From assembly GCF_000203795.2 (NCBI RefSeq), contig NW_006281104.1, positions 1,054,976-1,118,975 on the forward strand: a DNA stretch of 64,000 nt, written 5' to 3'. Position 1 is the stretch's first letter; every line of letters starts with the position of its first letter. Shown here piece by piece: positions 1 to 9,571 of this stretch. Source of the DNA: Batrachochytrium dendrobatidis JAM81. Lineage: Eukaryota > Chytridiomycota > Chytridiomycetes > Rhizophydiales. The position numbers and the translations under genes are program-made. The notes under the pieces were generated by a model. The model searched no databases, had not been told where the DNA came from, and saw only the letters and a program-made list of their open reading frames with translations.

Positions 1-86
1 TCCCATATTCAAGTCGGCTTAATTATCAACTATTTTCCATATATTGGGAACTCTACAAAAACAGTTGCATTGCAAAAGGTATCGAC

Positions 87-1332
87 ATGGAATCACAAAC
101 CGAATCAACTGATATTTGTGAGCTTTCCCAAAAAGCACCCCTTCCAACAACCATTATATTAGAAGCTACTCAAGTCATCACTGTGCCCATTGCAGAAGTA
201 AAACAAGATGCATCAACAGATCAGACAATTTTTTCAGGTCTCTCCAAGAATGCCCGCAAAAGATTATTGAAAGAAAAACGGTGGATAGAAGGTAAAGCAG
301 ATCGAAAGGCCAAATTCAAACAAGAGAGAGAGGCAATGCGACAGAAACGACTTGCAGAAGGTCTTTCAGCCAACCCATCTCGCAAAAAAAACAAGATTGA
401 CCAGGAAAATAGTGGCATTCGTATTGCTATTGACTGCAACTTTGAAAAATACATGACTGATCAGGTCTGATAGATTTTTGATCTACTCTAATGTTTTTGA
501 ATATACTCGATTGACTTTTGACAATCATTTGAATATTAACAGGAGATAAAAAGCACGATTGTTCAGCTCGGATTTTGCTACTCGGTCAATCGAAAGCAGC
601 CTAAACGACTGGATCTCTCTGCAACATCATTTACACCCCTACTTCAAAAACTTATGGCAGAACGTACACCAACGTACTCAAACTGGCGAAATTTTGAATT
701 CCATAGTGGCCATTATTCAGAGGTATACGAACCCACCAATTGTGTGTATCTTACTGCGGATTCTCCCAATACCTTGCAGGAATTAGATCCAACCAAAGTA
801 TATATTGTTGGTGGAATTGTTGATCGTAATCGACACAAGAGTCTATGCTTCAATGATGCTTTAAAAACTGGCGTGTCGCATGCAAAATTGCCACTTTCAA
901 GTTATGTTGATATGCCAAGTCGCAAGGTATTGACCATCAACCATGGTAAGATTGTAGCATTATATATCCAAGACTGATATTCTGTATTGCGGGAATCAAA
1001 GGCAATAGATATAAATCAGCCAGGAGGAATTAAATAGTTTTTACTGACAGCTGATGTTATGGATCACAATTACAAACTGATTTCTAGTGGTCGAGATTTT
1101 AGTAAACTATGCCAATTCTGGAAATTGGGAAGATGCATTTTTAAAGGTACTGCCCGTGCGCAAAGGCGCAAAGTCAAAGGCATCCGAATCCATTGACGAG
1201 AATGGTAGCAATGGAGACGAAAGCGAGGAGCATGGTTCTGACAAAGATAACCAAGAGTGTTTAAATGTAAAAAGCAATAGCCAAAACGATGATAGTTCAA
1301 AATCGATCGAGCCCAATGACTTGTCTGAATAA
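87..1332 (+). CDS. TRM10: tRNA (guanine-N1)-methyltransferase, Trm10 family
   Basis: Three exons (87-464, 543-945, 1088-1332) join in frame to give 341 residues. The first exon encodes a lysine/arginine-rich leader (around residues 52-105, KNARKRLLKEKRW) typical of Trm10 proteins. The second carries the SPOUT methyltransferase core, including QLGFCYSVNRK, VYLTADSPNTL and YIVGGIVDRNRHK. The third completes the fold with NHVVEILVNYANSGNW and ends in an acidic, low-complexity tail. Trm10 enzymes methylate N1 of the purine at position 9 of tRNA with S-adenosylmethionine, as monomeric SPOUT enzymes. The gene converges on the phosphopantetheinyl transferase gene with about 100 bases between stops. 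Both introns have GT-AG ends and keep frame. Family assignment is firm; whether it is the cytosolic or a mitochondrial paralogue is not resolved, though the basic leader without an evident targeting peptide favours the cytosolic/nuclear form. Confidence 0.93.
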
Positions 1333-1432
1333 ACTATTGTTTTGGGTAAATTTACAATACCAAAAGCATCCGCTATACTAGATATCTGCTAATCTATATG
1401 ATACAATCAAAAGATAAAGTGCTGCATGGAGA

Positions 1433-2190
1433 CTACACACTCTTGTCTCTGGAAGCTATCTGTTCCATCACCGCGACAGCAGCAATGATATCAGCATCAT
1501 GTGTAACAGAAACGTGAGGCTGGATGTTGGGCAGATCTGAAAGATGTAGCATTGGCTTGCCTATAATCATTGTATTTTCAAAAACACATTAGGCCAAGTA
1601 CCACAATGATATAAAAGTCTAGTATAGCACAATGCATACCACGATCCTTGATAATCATTGCTTGATGCCAGGTCAAACGAGTTTTTGGATACATGGCCTT
1701 GAACGCAGCTTCTTTAATTGCGAATCTACATTGAATATGAATTAAAACATCAGATACGCCGTTTAGATGGCAAAAAGTGTAGCTAATACCTAATTCCCAA
1801 ATAGCGGATAACTTGCTTCTCCCACTCTGGAAGATCGTCAGTCCAATTCTCGCTGTTAGGCTCAGATTGAGGTCCAGAATTACAAGAGCCATCGAGTTCA
1901 GCCAATGTTTGCATGCCACTAATTGCCTTGTGGGTCGAGTATAGTATGGACTTGTTAATCTTTTCTACATCATCTACAAGAGGAAACAGTCGATTTGGAT
2001 GAGCGGGCAGAGGAGAGTATAGATCCAGAGAGTGATTGGCGATGGGCTTTTGAAACTCATTTAGAAATAAAACTTGCTCAGATGGATGCAGAATGTGTCT
2101 GGCAAGACGCATGGGAGCTCGTCTTTGTAGCATTCCAGCCATTCGGTTTATGTGCAGTACATCAACACCCACTCCAACAATCCTGGACAT
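1433..2190 (-). CDS. PPT2: 4'-phosphopantetheinyl transferase (holo-ACP synthase type)
   Basis: Exons 2190-1790, 1725-1640 and 1560-1433 give 204 residues. The start (MSRIVGVGVDVLHINRM) carries the conserved metal-binding GVGVDV segment, and the second exon holds the hallmark FAIKEAAFKA motif. The C-terminal HVSVTHDADIIAAVAV is the last strand of the fold. These enzymes move the phosphopantetheine arm from coenzyme A onto an acyl carrier protein; the small AcpS-like fungal form (Ppt2) serves mitochondrial ACP. The stretch between the two motifs is much longer than in bacterial AcpS and contains a hydrophilic, probably disordered insert (around residues 75-125). It is divergently transcribed from the NDUFA2 gene with only about 108 bases between start codons, so the two share a promoter region. 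Both act around mitochondrial ACP/complex I, which makes co-expression plausible but unproven. Confidence 0.9.
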
Positions 2191-2298
2191 GACCAAACTA
2201 GTTATTCGAGCAACAGATGGCCAATGCAAGATTGCTGTTTCCAGCTGAATAAATTACAAAATCAAAACTTGACATTTTACATTTCAAGTGGTTACAAC

Positions 2299-2959
2299 AT
2301 GTCCTGGAAGTCACTGTTATCCAAGAACATCAAAGAGCTTCGCATTCAGTTATCTCCTGCTCAAACTTCTGCACCTGGAAGCAATGGAATTCGGTATAAA
2401 CACATACATTTTTATTACTATAGTGAAGCTTGCAGCACTACTAGTCCATCTTTTGGATAGCGTTCTAGTGGTTGGCTTATCCAACTGCAATGCATATCAA
2501 TACTAAACTGCCGTTTTTAATCACTAGTGACTTTATTCTCAGCAACTACAAATCAATCAAAGCCGCCAATCCTCATTTGCCTGTTTTGATTAGAGAGGCT
2601 CCAGGCACTGAAGCTCGTGCCATTGCCAGATATGGTTAGTCCTGAACTTGACTACCATTTTGCAATTCAATCTGGTTTATTTATTGGAATGTGACTGATT
2701 AAAGTCTACCACATCAACCAGCTGGTTGATTGGAAAGTCTTTTAGTATTGTCATTCTACGCTGCGTTTCTCCTACAAAACAATCCTATTCACTTTTATTT
2801 TTACTTACACTCGTTTGAATGTCAACTACTCGCCTTGAACTTGCCATAATAGCTTTTGGTGCCGAGCGTATCATCTCACTCGAAAACCTTACTGCTGCTC
2901 AAGTTGAAACTCAGTTTAAGCTGCTTGCAGAGACAAAACCAAGCTCTTCCGAGTTATAG
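2299..2959 (+). CDS. NDUFA2: NADH dehydrogenase (ubiquinone) 1 alpha subcomplex subunit 2 (B8)
   Basis: Three exons (2299-2393, 2528-2634, 2853-2959) give 102 residues, almost exactly the length of the animal B8 subunit. Matching blocks are LRIQLSPAQTSAPGSNGIRD, NPHLPVLIREAPGTEARAIA and RYAFGAERIISLENL. The subunit has a thioredoxin-like fold and belongs to the matrix arm of mitochondrial complex I. Unlike some orthologues, no cysteine pair of the thioredoxin type is visible. Intron 1 is phase 2 and intron 2 phase 1; both splice cleanly. The gene shares a short bidirectional promoter with the phosphopantetheinyl transferase gene on the other strand. Confidence 0.93.
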
Positions 2960-3209
2960 CTCGACCAGTTAAAATAAACATGCAGATTTGCACTTTTCTC
3001 GGATCTATCAATATATTTTTGATTGTAAATGTATTGGTAAATCACATCATAGACAGTGTGTCAGTGTTGGATCCTATTTCATCTATAAAAGTCGCCGATT
3101 GGTTATTTCCATTTGTAATCAATTGGGCTTGAAATCACAGTTGTGACCGGCCCTGTTGCCAGCCATTTTCAATAGGATCGAATTCATTCCAGCAATCTCT
3201 GCAGGATGG

Positions 3210-4036
3210 ATGATAGTAGCAACCAGTCATTATGTGCAGGACAGTCTTCTGAAGACATTGAATCCTGTGGTTTTAAAACCACATGTTCCCGGTCATGTTT
3301 AAAACCATGCGTACCGACAGTAAGCCAATACTTGTCAATCTTTACATGGCATGGTTTATGTTTTGTTGTAGCAATGTCTGTATTGTTTCGCTCTATTTGC
3401 TGATATATTTAAAGTACTCGCCAGTAAATATCAAAAACATTAAAGTTGGATCCGTTTACCAATGGTGTACTTGTGGGTGAGTGAGTTGAACCATGATTCT
3501 CAATGGTGTCAATGTTGAAACCCAACTAGACCTATTTCTCGCCTACTGACAAATGCAAGTTAATATACGCTTTTCAATTCAACATACTGACGAATTAGAT
3601 TGAGCAAGACACAACCATGGTGTGATAGTAAGTTGACTCTTGCTTAAATGTCATGTCAATCAATCTAATCCATCTTGTGATTTGTGACTTCTACCAGATA
3701 CGCATATCGGTACTGGATTCAAACCGCTAAAATGGATCGCTCCAGGAACAAAAAAGGATGGAAAACCACAACAAATATACTCTATATGCGCATGCAAATA
3801 TACTACAGATCCACCCTACTGCGATGCTAGTCGTAAGTATCCAATTTCAACTATTCAAGACTTGGTATAGACATGTCTAGTTTACTGAGTCTGTTGTAGA
3901 TATTCATTTACCAATGCAGTACATCAAGGCACAGCGTGAATGCATCAAGGATCATGCAAATATTAAAAAGATGTGTACTGCATGTGGATTCAAGGCGTCC
4001 GAGCTTAAAGCAAATGAGCCTAGTGGATCTACCTGA
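3210..4036 (+). CDS. CISD3: Mitochondrial CDGSH iron-sulfur protein with two CDGSH motifs (CISD3-like)
   Basis: Downstream exons 3415-3476, 3599-3627, 3698-3832 and 3900-4036 are well supported and encode two consecutive CDGSH-type 2Fe-2S binding motifs: the first reads CTCGLSKTQPWCDNTH, the second CACKYTTDPPYCDASH, each with three cysteines and one histidine. Two motifs in one small protein is the layout of CISD3 (Miner2), a matrix protein, rather than of the membrane-anchored CISD1/2. The C-terminus continues past the second motif with a further CTACGFKA segment that could add a metal ligand. The 5' end is less certain: I propose an exon 3210-3296 beginning MIVATSHYVQDSLL and spliced in phase 0, but an alternative start near 3283 runs straight into the 3415 exon. 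With the proposed start the protein is about 149 residues. Confidence 0.8.
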
Positions 4037-4388
4037 TCACTCATGGGCTGTATTGCATATATAATTTTATTTCGTACTCCAAAATGTCTACTATATAAAT
4101 ATATTTTTCCGTGTTGGCATACACCAAGTATGGTTGCGTACAAATAAACCATGCATATCTAGTTATAGCCATGTTTTTTAACCCACATTTTATTTTATAC
4201 TTTTAGTAAGAAAACATTTAAAACCATTTCAAATACATGGTTTGCATTTCTTTAATTTGTAAGATGTACTATCTTGAGGTTTATTAAAAGGTGCTTGTGT
4301 TTGTAAGCTGATCATGATCACTTTTAAAGTAGATTATACAAAAAAGTTTGAAAGAAAATGCCACAAACTACAAGCACATATAGGCATA
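4037..4388. other. Convergent intergenic spacer
   Basis: This 352-base gap separates the ends of the CDGSH gene (plus strand) and the EFHC1-like gene (minus strand). It is AT-rich with runs such as ATTTTATTTTATAC and holds no plausible exon; it presumably contains both 3' untranslated regions and poly(A) signals. Confidence 0.6.
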
Positions 4389-6648
4389 TTACGTGAGTTT
4401 CGCCTTGTGGGCTGGAAACAGCTCTGGATTGACGTCCATAAACTTGATGGCATAATCATCTGCTCCAATGACAACAAAATGATGATTGTAAAATATAAGA
4501 TCCGCACCTATGCATGTTAATGAATATAAAAAACGCAATTAAGATACTGATTGTCAGCTACCAATCAAAGCGTTACAGTGCATGTATAATTGATCTTACC
4601 AATACTGAAATCACTTGATTCGTAAAATTTGGACGTGACAGGTTTTTTAATTCGACGTTGTTCAAGAAACTTGCCGCCAATGATGCCGCTATTGCGAGAA
4701 CAGGGCTCAAACACACTAATGGTGTCATCAGCTAAATGGTATGTAATGACGAATTTGCGATCGCGATCTACTTGTTTGTTTGATTTGAGGCAGGCAAGAT
4801 ATCGCAGCTTAACACCATCATACAGAATGAGCTTTTTAAAATCCTTTTTATGTGACGGTTCATTACCAATTAATGTTACGTTTGGCTCTGCAGTCGATCC
4901 ATTGCTGTTTTCAGCACGCAAAGCTGCTGTATGAGCATCAAAAAAGGGCAGCACGCCAGCATCTTCGTCATACAGATCAATCTTTACAGGATCAAACTCA
5001 CTCACTCCGTAGTTTTCTCGATAAAATGATTTGGTAAACTCATCACAATCACAAATCACAAACGGACGGCCATATAAATGTAACACTCCACCAATCATAA
5101 AGTCCCGTTCGGTAAAGTAATCATTGCTGTTTTCTACACCCGAGTCGGCATTGACTTTTTTCATGTGAGGACGTTTGGGTAGCTTGCAGCGACGGAGAAA
5201 CAGAGCATTGGATTCACGACCAGAGTTTGCTGGAATAGATTCACGAATTTCAATCGTGTCGTCTGAAAGAAAATAATGCACAACCATATGACGCAAGTCT
5301 CCAAAGACAGAATTAGTGTCGTCCCAGACACAGTAGAATCGAAGAACACGGCGGTCGTTTTCAAGAAACTTTTTGAGGGAAAAGTTGGGGATGGATGGTC
5401 GAGTGGCTTTCATTCTGCCCAATAGCTCGTGCGCTGAGTTTCATAAGGATCAGCAGGGAACTCGCCATTATCAGGCACCGTGATTTGGATACTCGAAAGA
5501 AATTCACGAGTAAATTCATCGCATCCGACAATCATGAATGTGCGCGAGTAAAATGTAACTGAATGTCCAATATTAAAGTCGGACACTATGTAATGCTGAT
5601 CAATTTTCGAGTTTGGTTTTGGAATACGATGGCGGCGAATTAATGTGCCTTGCGGAATACCGCTATTGACTGTTTTTGGCTCACTAACATGCACAGAATC
5701 ATCCTCGAGATAAAAATAGATATTTACTCTAGGTGTTGATTTCCAGTAAATGTATCCAATAGGTTAATATACTCGCCAAATAGATTTACTTTTACAATAC
5801 AAAATTCAAATGAAAAAACACCTACCGACGAATGCGATACTTTTCTTCTCTGCGCTCATGCACTGCTTCCTGGAAATAGGCATAGAATCGCAAAACCTAG
5901 CCATTGACAATTTAAAAGTTGGCTTGTAATTCAAACCGCAGATAAATATAACCAAATTCAATCAACTTGCCTTGCGATCAAACGCAACCCAGGCTGGAAC
6001 ATTTTCTCCTTGATTTTCGCTATGGGGATATATATCCAACGAAGTATGTATTTTGCTTTCATCTTGGCCAACTAGTCGTTTTCCACCTTGAGACATTGCA
6101 TTATAGTACCGAAAAAAGTATATCCATTTAGCAGGGTTGACAGGAGTGATTATCCTGACAAGTATTTACAAGTCATAGAATTACCAATTCCAGGAGCATT
6201 TCCTTTAAAAACGGCCACGCCATTGCAGTAATCGAACGCATGGGATTTACGTTCATTAGACTGAGCCTAGTTTCCCGTATTTAAATAGCATTCAAAAAAC
6301 ACGGTTGTTTTCAAAATTTGAGACCAGATATATAGTATTCCAATAATACAACAGATATCAGTACAAGTTGATACACTATTGACATGATAGAGTTTTACAT
6401 ATAGATGGACATGGAATCAAAAGTCTATACTAGGTTTTAAAAATGATGGAAAAGGTTTGAATACAACGCGTCAGATGGCCAGAGTAGTAGCCAGATTGAA
6501 GGTTGATATGTGGAAATTAAGGAATAGCTGCAGACAGATAAAAGGAATGCAATGCAACAGAGAGTATACATACTTTGTCCAGTTTGAATATGTATCCAGG
6601 AAGCAAAGGTAATTGTCCTTGCAAAATGCCAAGTTTTTGGTCGATCAT
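4389..6648 (-). CDS. EFHC1: EFHC1/RIB72-like protein with three DM10 domains; apparent frameshift
   Basis: Exons 6648-6574, 6266-6185, 6086-5971, 5896-5826, 5728-4600 and 4507-4389 match EFHC1 (Chlamydomonas Rib72) from end to end. The N-terminus has LPLLPGYIFK, like the family's LPFLPG start. Three DM10 domains follow, marked by VLRFYAYFQE, VLRFYCVWDDTNS and LRYLACLKSN, with recurring FLEDD/FLSDDTIEI/HLADDTISVFE and VGCDEFT/CDCDEFTKSFY blocks. These proteins are inner-lumen components of ciliary doublet microtubules. In the large exon the first DM10 is read in one frame (to about 5430) and the second and third in another; there is a net one-base deficit near 5425-5440, where DPYETQRT meets ELLGRMKATRP. 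The exon-4600 splice phase only fits if one base is restored. The product would be about 530 residues, ending right after DM10-3 without the C-terminal EF-hand region of the animal protein. Intron 3 (donor at 5970) uses a GC donor. Confidence 0.85.
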
Positions 6649-7029
6649 TTGTGTCCAACAGAATTAGAAAACACACGAGTAGAATTAAAGTCGAGTCTTG
6701 GCAAGAATATAAGCCAGAAAATGAAAATACACACGTGATCATGAGTTGGTGAACATCTGAATGGACTCGAACAGCAAACCTTACATGGAAGGTGCAAGGC
6801 AACGACCACTGCGTAGGACTTGCTTGAAAGATTCTTCACGGGTGCGTTTTGTTGAATTGATATTTTTGGTTCGAGTATTTCTATTGTAACAATACTGTGC
6901 TATGGCATTGAGTTGTCCGGTCAACTACACGAACTTTTGACTGTCGTGACTAACCTCGTACTTTGTATATATCTGGATCCTGCTGATGCTGAATGTGTTC
7001 TCGTAAAACTCCATGACATTGCTCAACAG
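6649..7029. promoter_or_regulatory. Divergent intergenic region between EFHC1-like and cyclin genes
   Basis: These 381 bases lie between the start codons of the minus-strand EFHC1-like gene and the plus-strand cyclin gene, so they must hold both promoters and 5' untranslated regions. The open frame that leads into the cyclin start from about 6904 has no in-frame ATG before 7030, so a further upstream cyclin exon cannot be excluded. No specific promoter element was recognised. Confidence 0.5.
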
Positions 7030-9444
7030 ATGTTCAAGTCAGATATTCCAATAGACTCTCACATTCAACTACAAACGCATATTCCTCGCTCTAATTCAGT
7101 TGTGTCTAGAACAGCAATACCAAAACTGTCATCTAATCCAACTAAAACCAACTCAGAATCTACATTCTTCCACTCCAGTCTTACAGGAACTTACATGACT
7201 GGTTCTGATTATTCTTGCCATGTTCCAGTCAAACGAGTAGTTCTTGATGATGTGTCCAATCGACAGCCCGACTTGTCCGTATGTTTTCATATCTTTTTGG
7301 CTCTGCTTTTATCAATTGTATATTTTCATGTCTAGCTGATATGCTAGACTTGATTGTACTTGTTAATGTCAGTTGTTGATGCAAGCCTTTATTCACTGTT
7401 CAACATATTTTATGGATTAGATTCAGTCCAATTCAAAGCGCACAAAACGTGTCCAGCCATTGGAATCGACCACCAAGCCATTGCGACCTTTGTCCACGAC
7501 AGTATATGCAGCCAATCAGGCTACTCAATTATTAAATTCACGTTCAACCAAGGCTGCAGTTGTATCACGAAACGATGTGCTGATAGCCAAACAAGCACTG
7601 CGGCTAAAGGAGCGGGAAGCAGCAGTTCGTGCTCGTACTCACTCTCGACCCATAGTCAGATCTACCATTCCAATGGCATTGGCTGATACCAAGACGGTTT
7701 CTACACATACACATCTGCCCTCTTCATTATCTATGCCGACAATCAAAGCCGACAAGAAATTTAAAGTGCCATCTCGACCCAATCCGACCCAACACCCTGT
7801 TTCTGAGTCTACTTCGTTCTCTGAATCTGTATCTTCCACGTCTACAGTAGTCAATTATCGTAGTAACAAATATGCCCATGTGCAATCCAAAGTAAATAGT
7901 TGGGCAAATAGTAGTGTTGGATCCAATGTAGATACTTCAGGTACAACACTTGTCTCGGGTAGTTTTATTGATACAAAGGAAAATAGTGACCTTTACGAGA
8001 TGGGTGTCAATCATAAAATGTCGAGTCGCTCCAAAAAGACTGTGTTGGATGCTGCCAGTTCTTGCAGTCTTGTTGAATCAAAGTCTGGAAAACCTGTTGG
8101 AAGGATTGCGGACGAGGATGCTGTTATGGAAGAAATCAGCTGTTCCAATAATTTGTTATCGACTCAACCTTCAAGATCACAGCCTATTTCTTGCAAAGCG
8201 TCTTCCAACACAGCAACTTTGGCAACGCGACGCAGGTCTTTACGCAATGACTCTGCCTTTGTTGAAAAGTCTGACGTGCATACACTTTCTGAAAACGCAA
8301 ATAGATTGGCAGTATCAGCAAAACGTTTGTCTCAAAAAGCTGTCTTGACAGAAATGGGTCAAAAGCTGAACACGAAAACTCCCCAAGAAATGGTGAATCG
8401 TTTAAATAGTCTGGCAGGACGCATTCCCAGATCTGTCTCTGCACCTTGTGCTAAATTGCACGTTCACACTCATGCATCTTCAGCCATGTTTCGTTCTAGC
8501 TGTATGGCAACTGAGCGTGATTCCAATATACTCCTCGTGTCCGAGTATGCCGAAGAAATCTATCAACACCTCATGAAAATGGAGATCCATACTATGCCCA
8601 CACACATCAACTACATGGATACCATTCAACCGAGTCTTGAGTGGCACATGAGAACAAAGCTTTTATGCTGGATTGTGCAGGTTCATAACAGGTTTCGACT
8701 GATGCCCGAGACTCTGTTTCTTACAGTTAATATTATTGATAGGTTTCTTTCACTTAAACAGGTTTTACTAGAAAAACTTCAATTGGTAGGTGTGACGGCT
8801 TTACTGATTGCATCCAAGTATGAAGACCGCATGGCACCAGCTATCGGAGATTTAGTGTATATGGTGGACAACGCGTATCTACCTGAAGAGATTCTTCAAG
8901 CAGAAAGGTATATACTTGGAATGCTTCAGTATGAGTTGGGGTATCCCGGACCATATGGATTTATGAGGCGAGTATCTGCAGCAGATGGATTTAATTCAAG
9001 AGTGAGAGGGATTGCCAAGTATTTTTTGGAAGTTGCAATACTGGATCAGAGACTACTGAAACACAAGTCTTCGATTCTAGCTGCAAGTGCAATGCTGTTG
9101 GCACGCAAAGTAGCACATGATGCACCATGGGTAAGTTATGAATGCTTGAATGGTGCACGATTACAACAGCTTATACTGACCATTAAAATGACTGCATACA
9201 ATAGACAAGCGAGCATGTGAGAACATCAGGCTATACAGAGAAAGAACTGCTTGAATGTGTGTATACGATTCTTGAGGATGTTCGGATAGTTGGACGTATA
9301 GCATTCAAGAGGGAATCGGGCGAGAGTGGAATAGATGAGAGCGAGACTGATGTGCTGGTGGTGTACGACAAGTACGCGACGGAGCGATATGGGTCAGTAT
9401 CGCAACACATTACCAAGTTTCTACACACTATGGGATTAAACTGA
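7030..9444 (+). CDS. B-type (mitotic) cyclin
   Basis: Exons 7030-7278, 7421-9130 and 9205-9444 give about 732 residues. The last third is a clear cyclin fold: cyclin-N box from about residue 458 (EYAEEIYQHLMKME, then MRTKLLCWIVQVHNRFRLMP, LFLTVNIIDRFLS, VGVTALLIASKYED) and cyclin-C from about 590 (YPGPYGFMRRVS, FLEVAILDQRLLKHK, GYTEKELLECVYTIL, VYDKYATERYGSVS). The order and the MRxxL..W box are those of A/B cyclins, activators of the mitotic Cdk. The N-terminal 450 residues are serine/threonine-rich and low in complexity, with VKRVVLDDVSNR near residue 70, the short motif seen near the start of many B cyclins. An acidic insert (RESGESGIDESETD) sits before the last cyclin helix. The start is the first in-frame ATG and may be preceded by another exon. 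I found no unambiguous destruction box by eye. Confidence 0.88.
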
Positions 9445-9571
9445 ACAGAATGTTATCAATTCAATAAAAGATGGAATGCCAATCGAATCGAGTTGAGGCG
9501 AGTTTACAAAACTTTGTCAATTACGAGTTCCAATTGAAGGCTAGTGTTGGTATCTACACTGAACCATACAC

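Noticed and set aside
5432..5480. A 28-base GT-AG intron to explain the frame change in the EFHC1-like gene
   Set aside because: It would remove the family-conserved DPY segment and is shorter than any other intron here; a single-base error or mutation is simpler.
6870..6895. GGTTCGAGT as a tRNA B-box
   Set aside because: No A-box or foldable acceptor and anticodon arms surround it; it lies in the divergent promoter before the cyclin gene.
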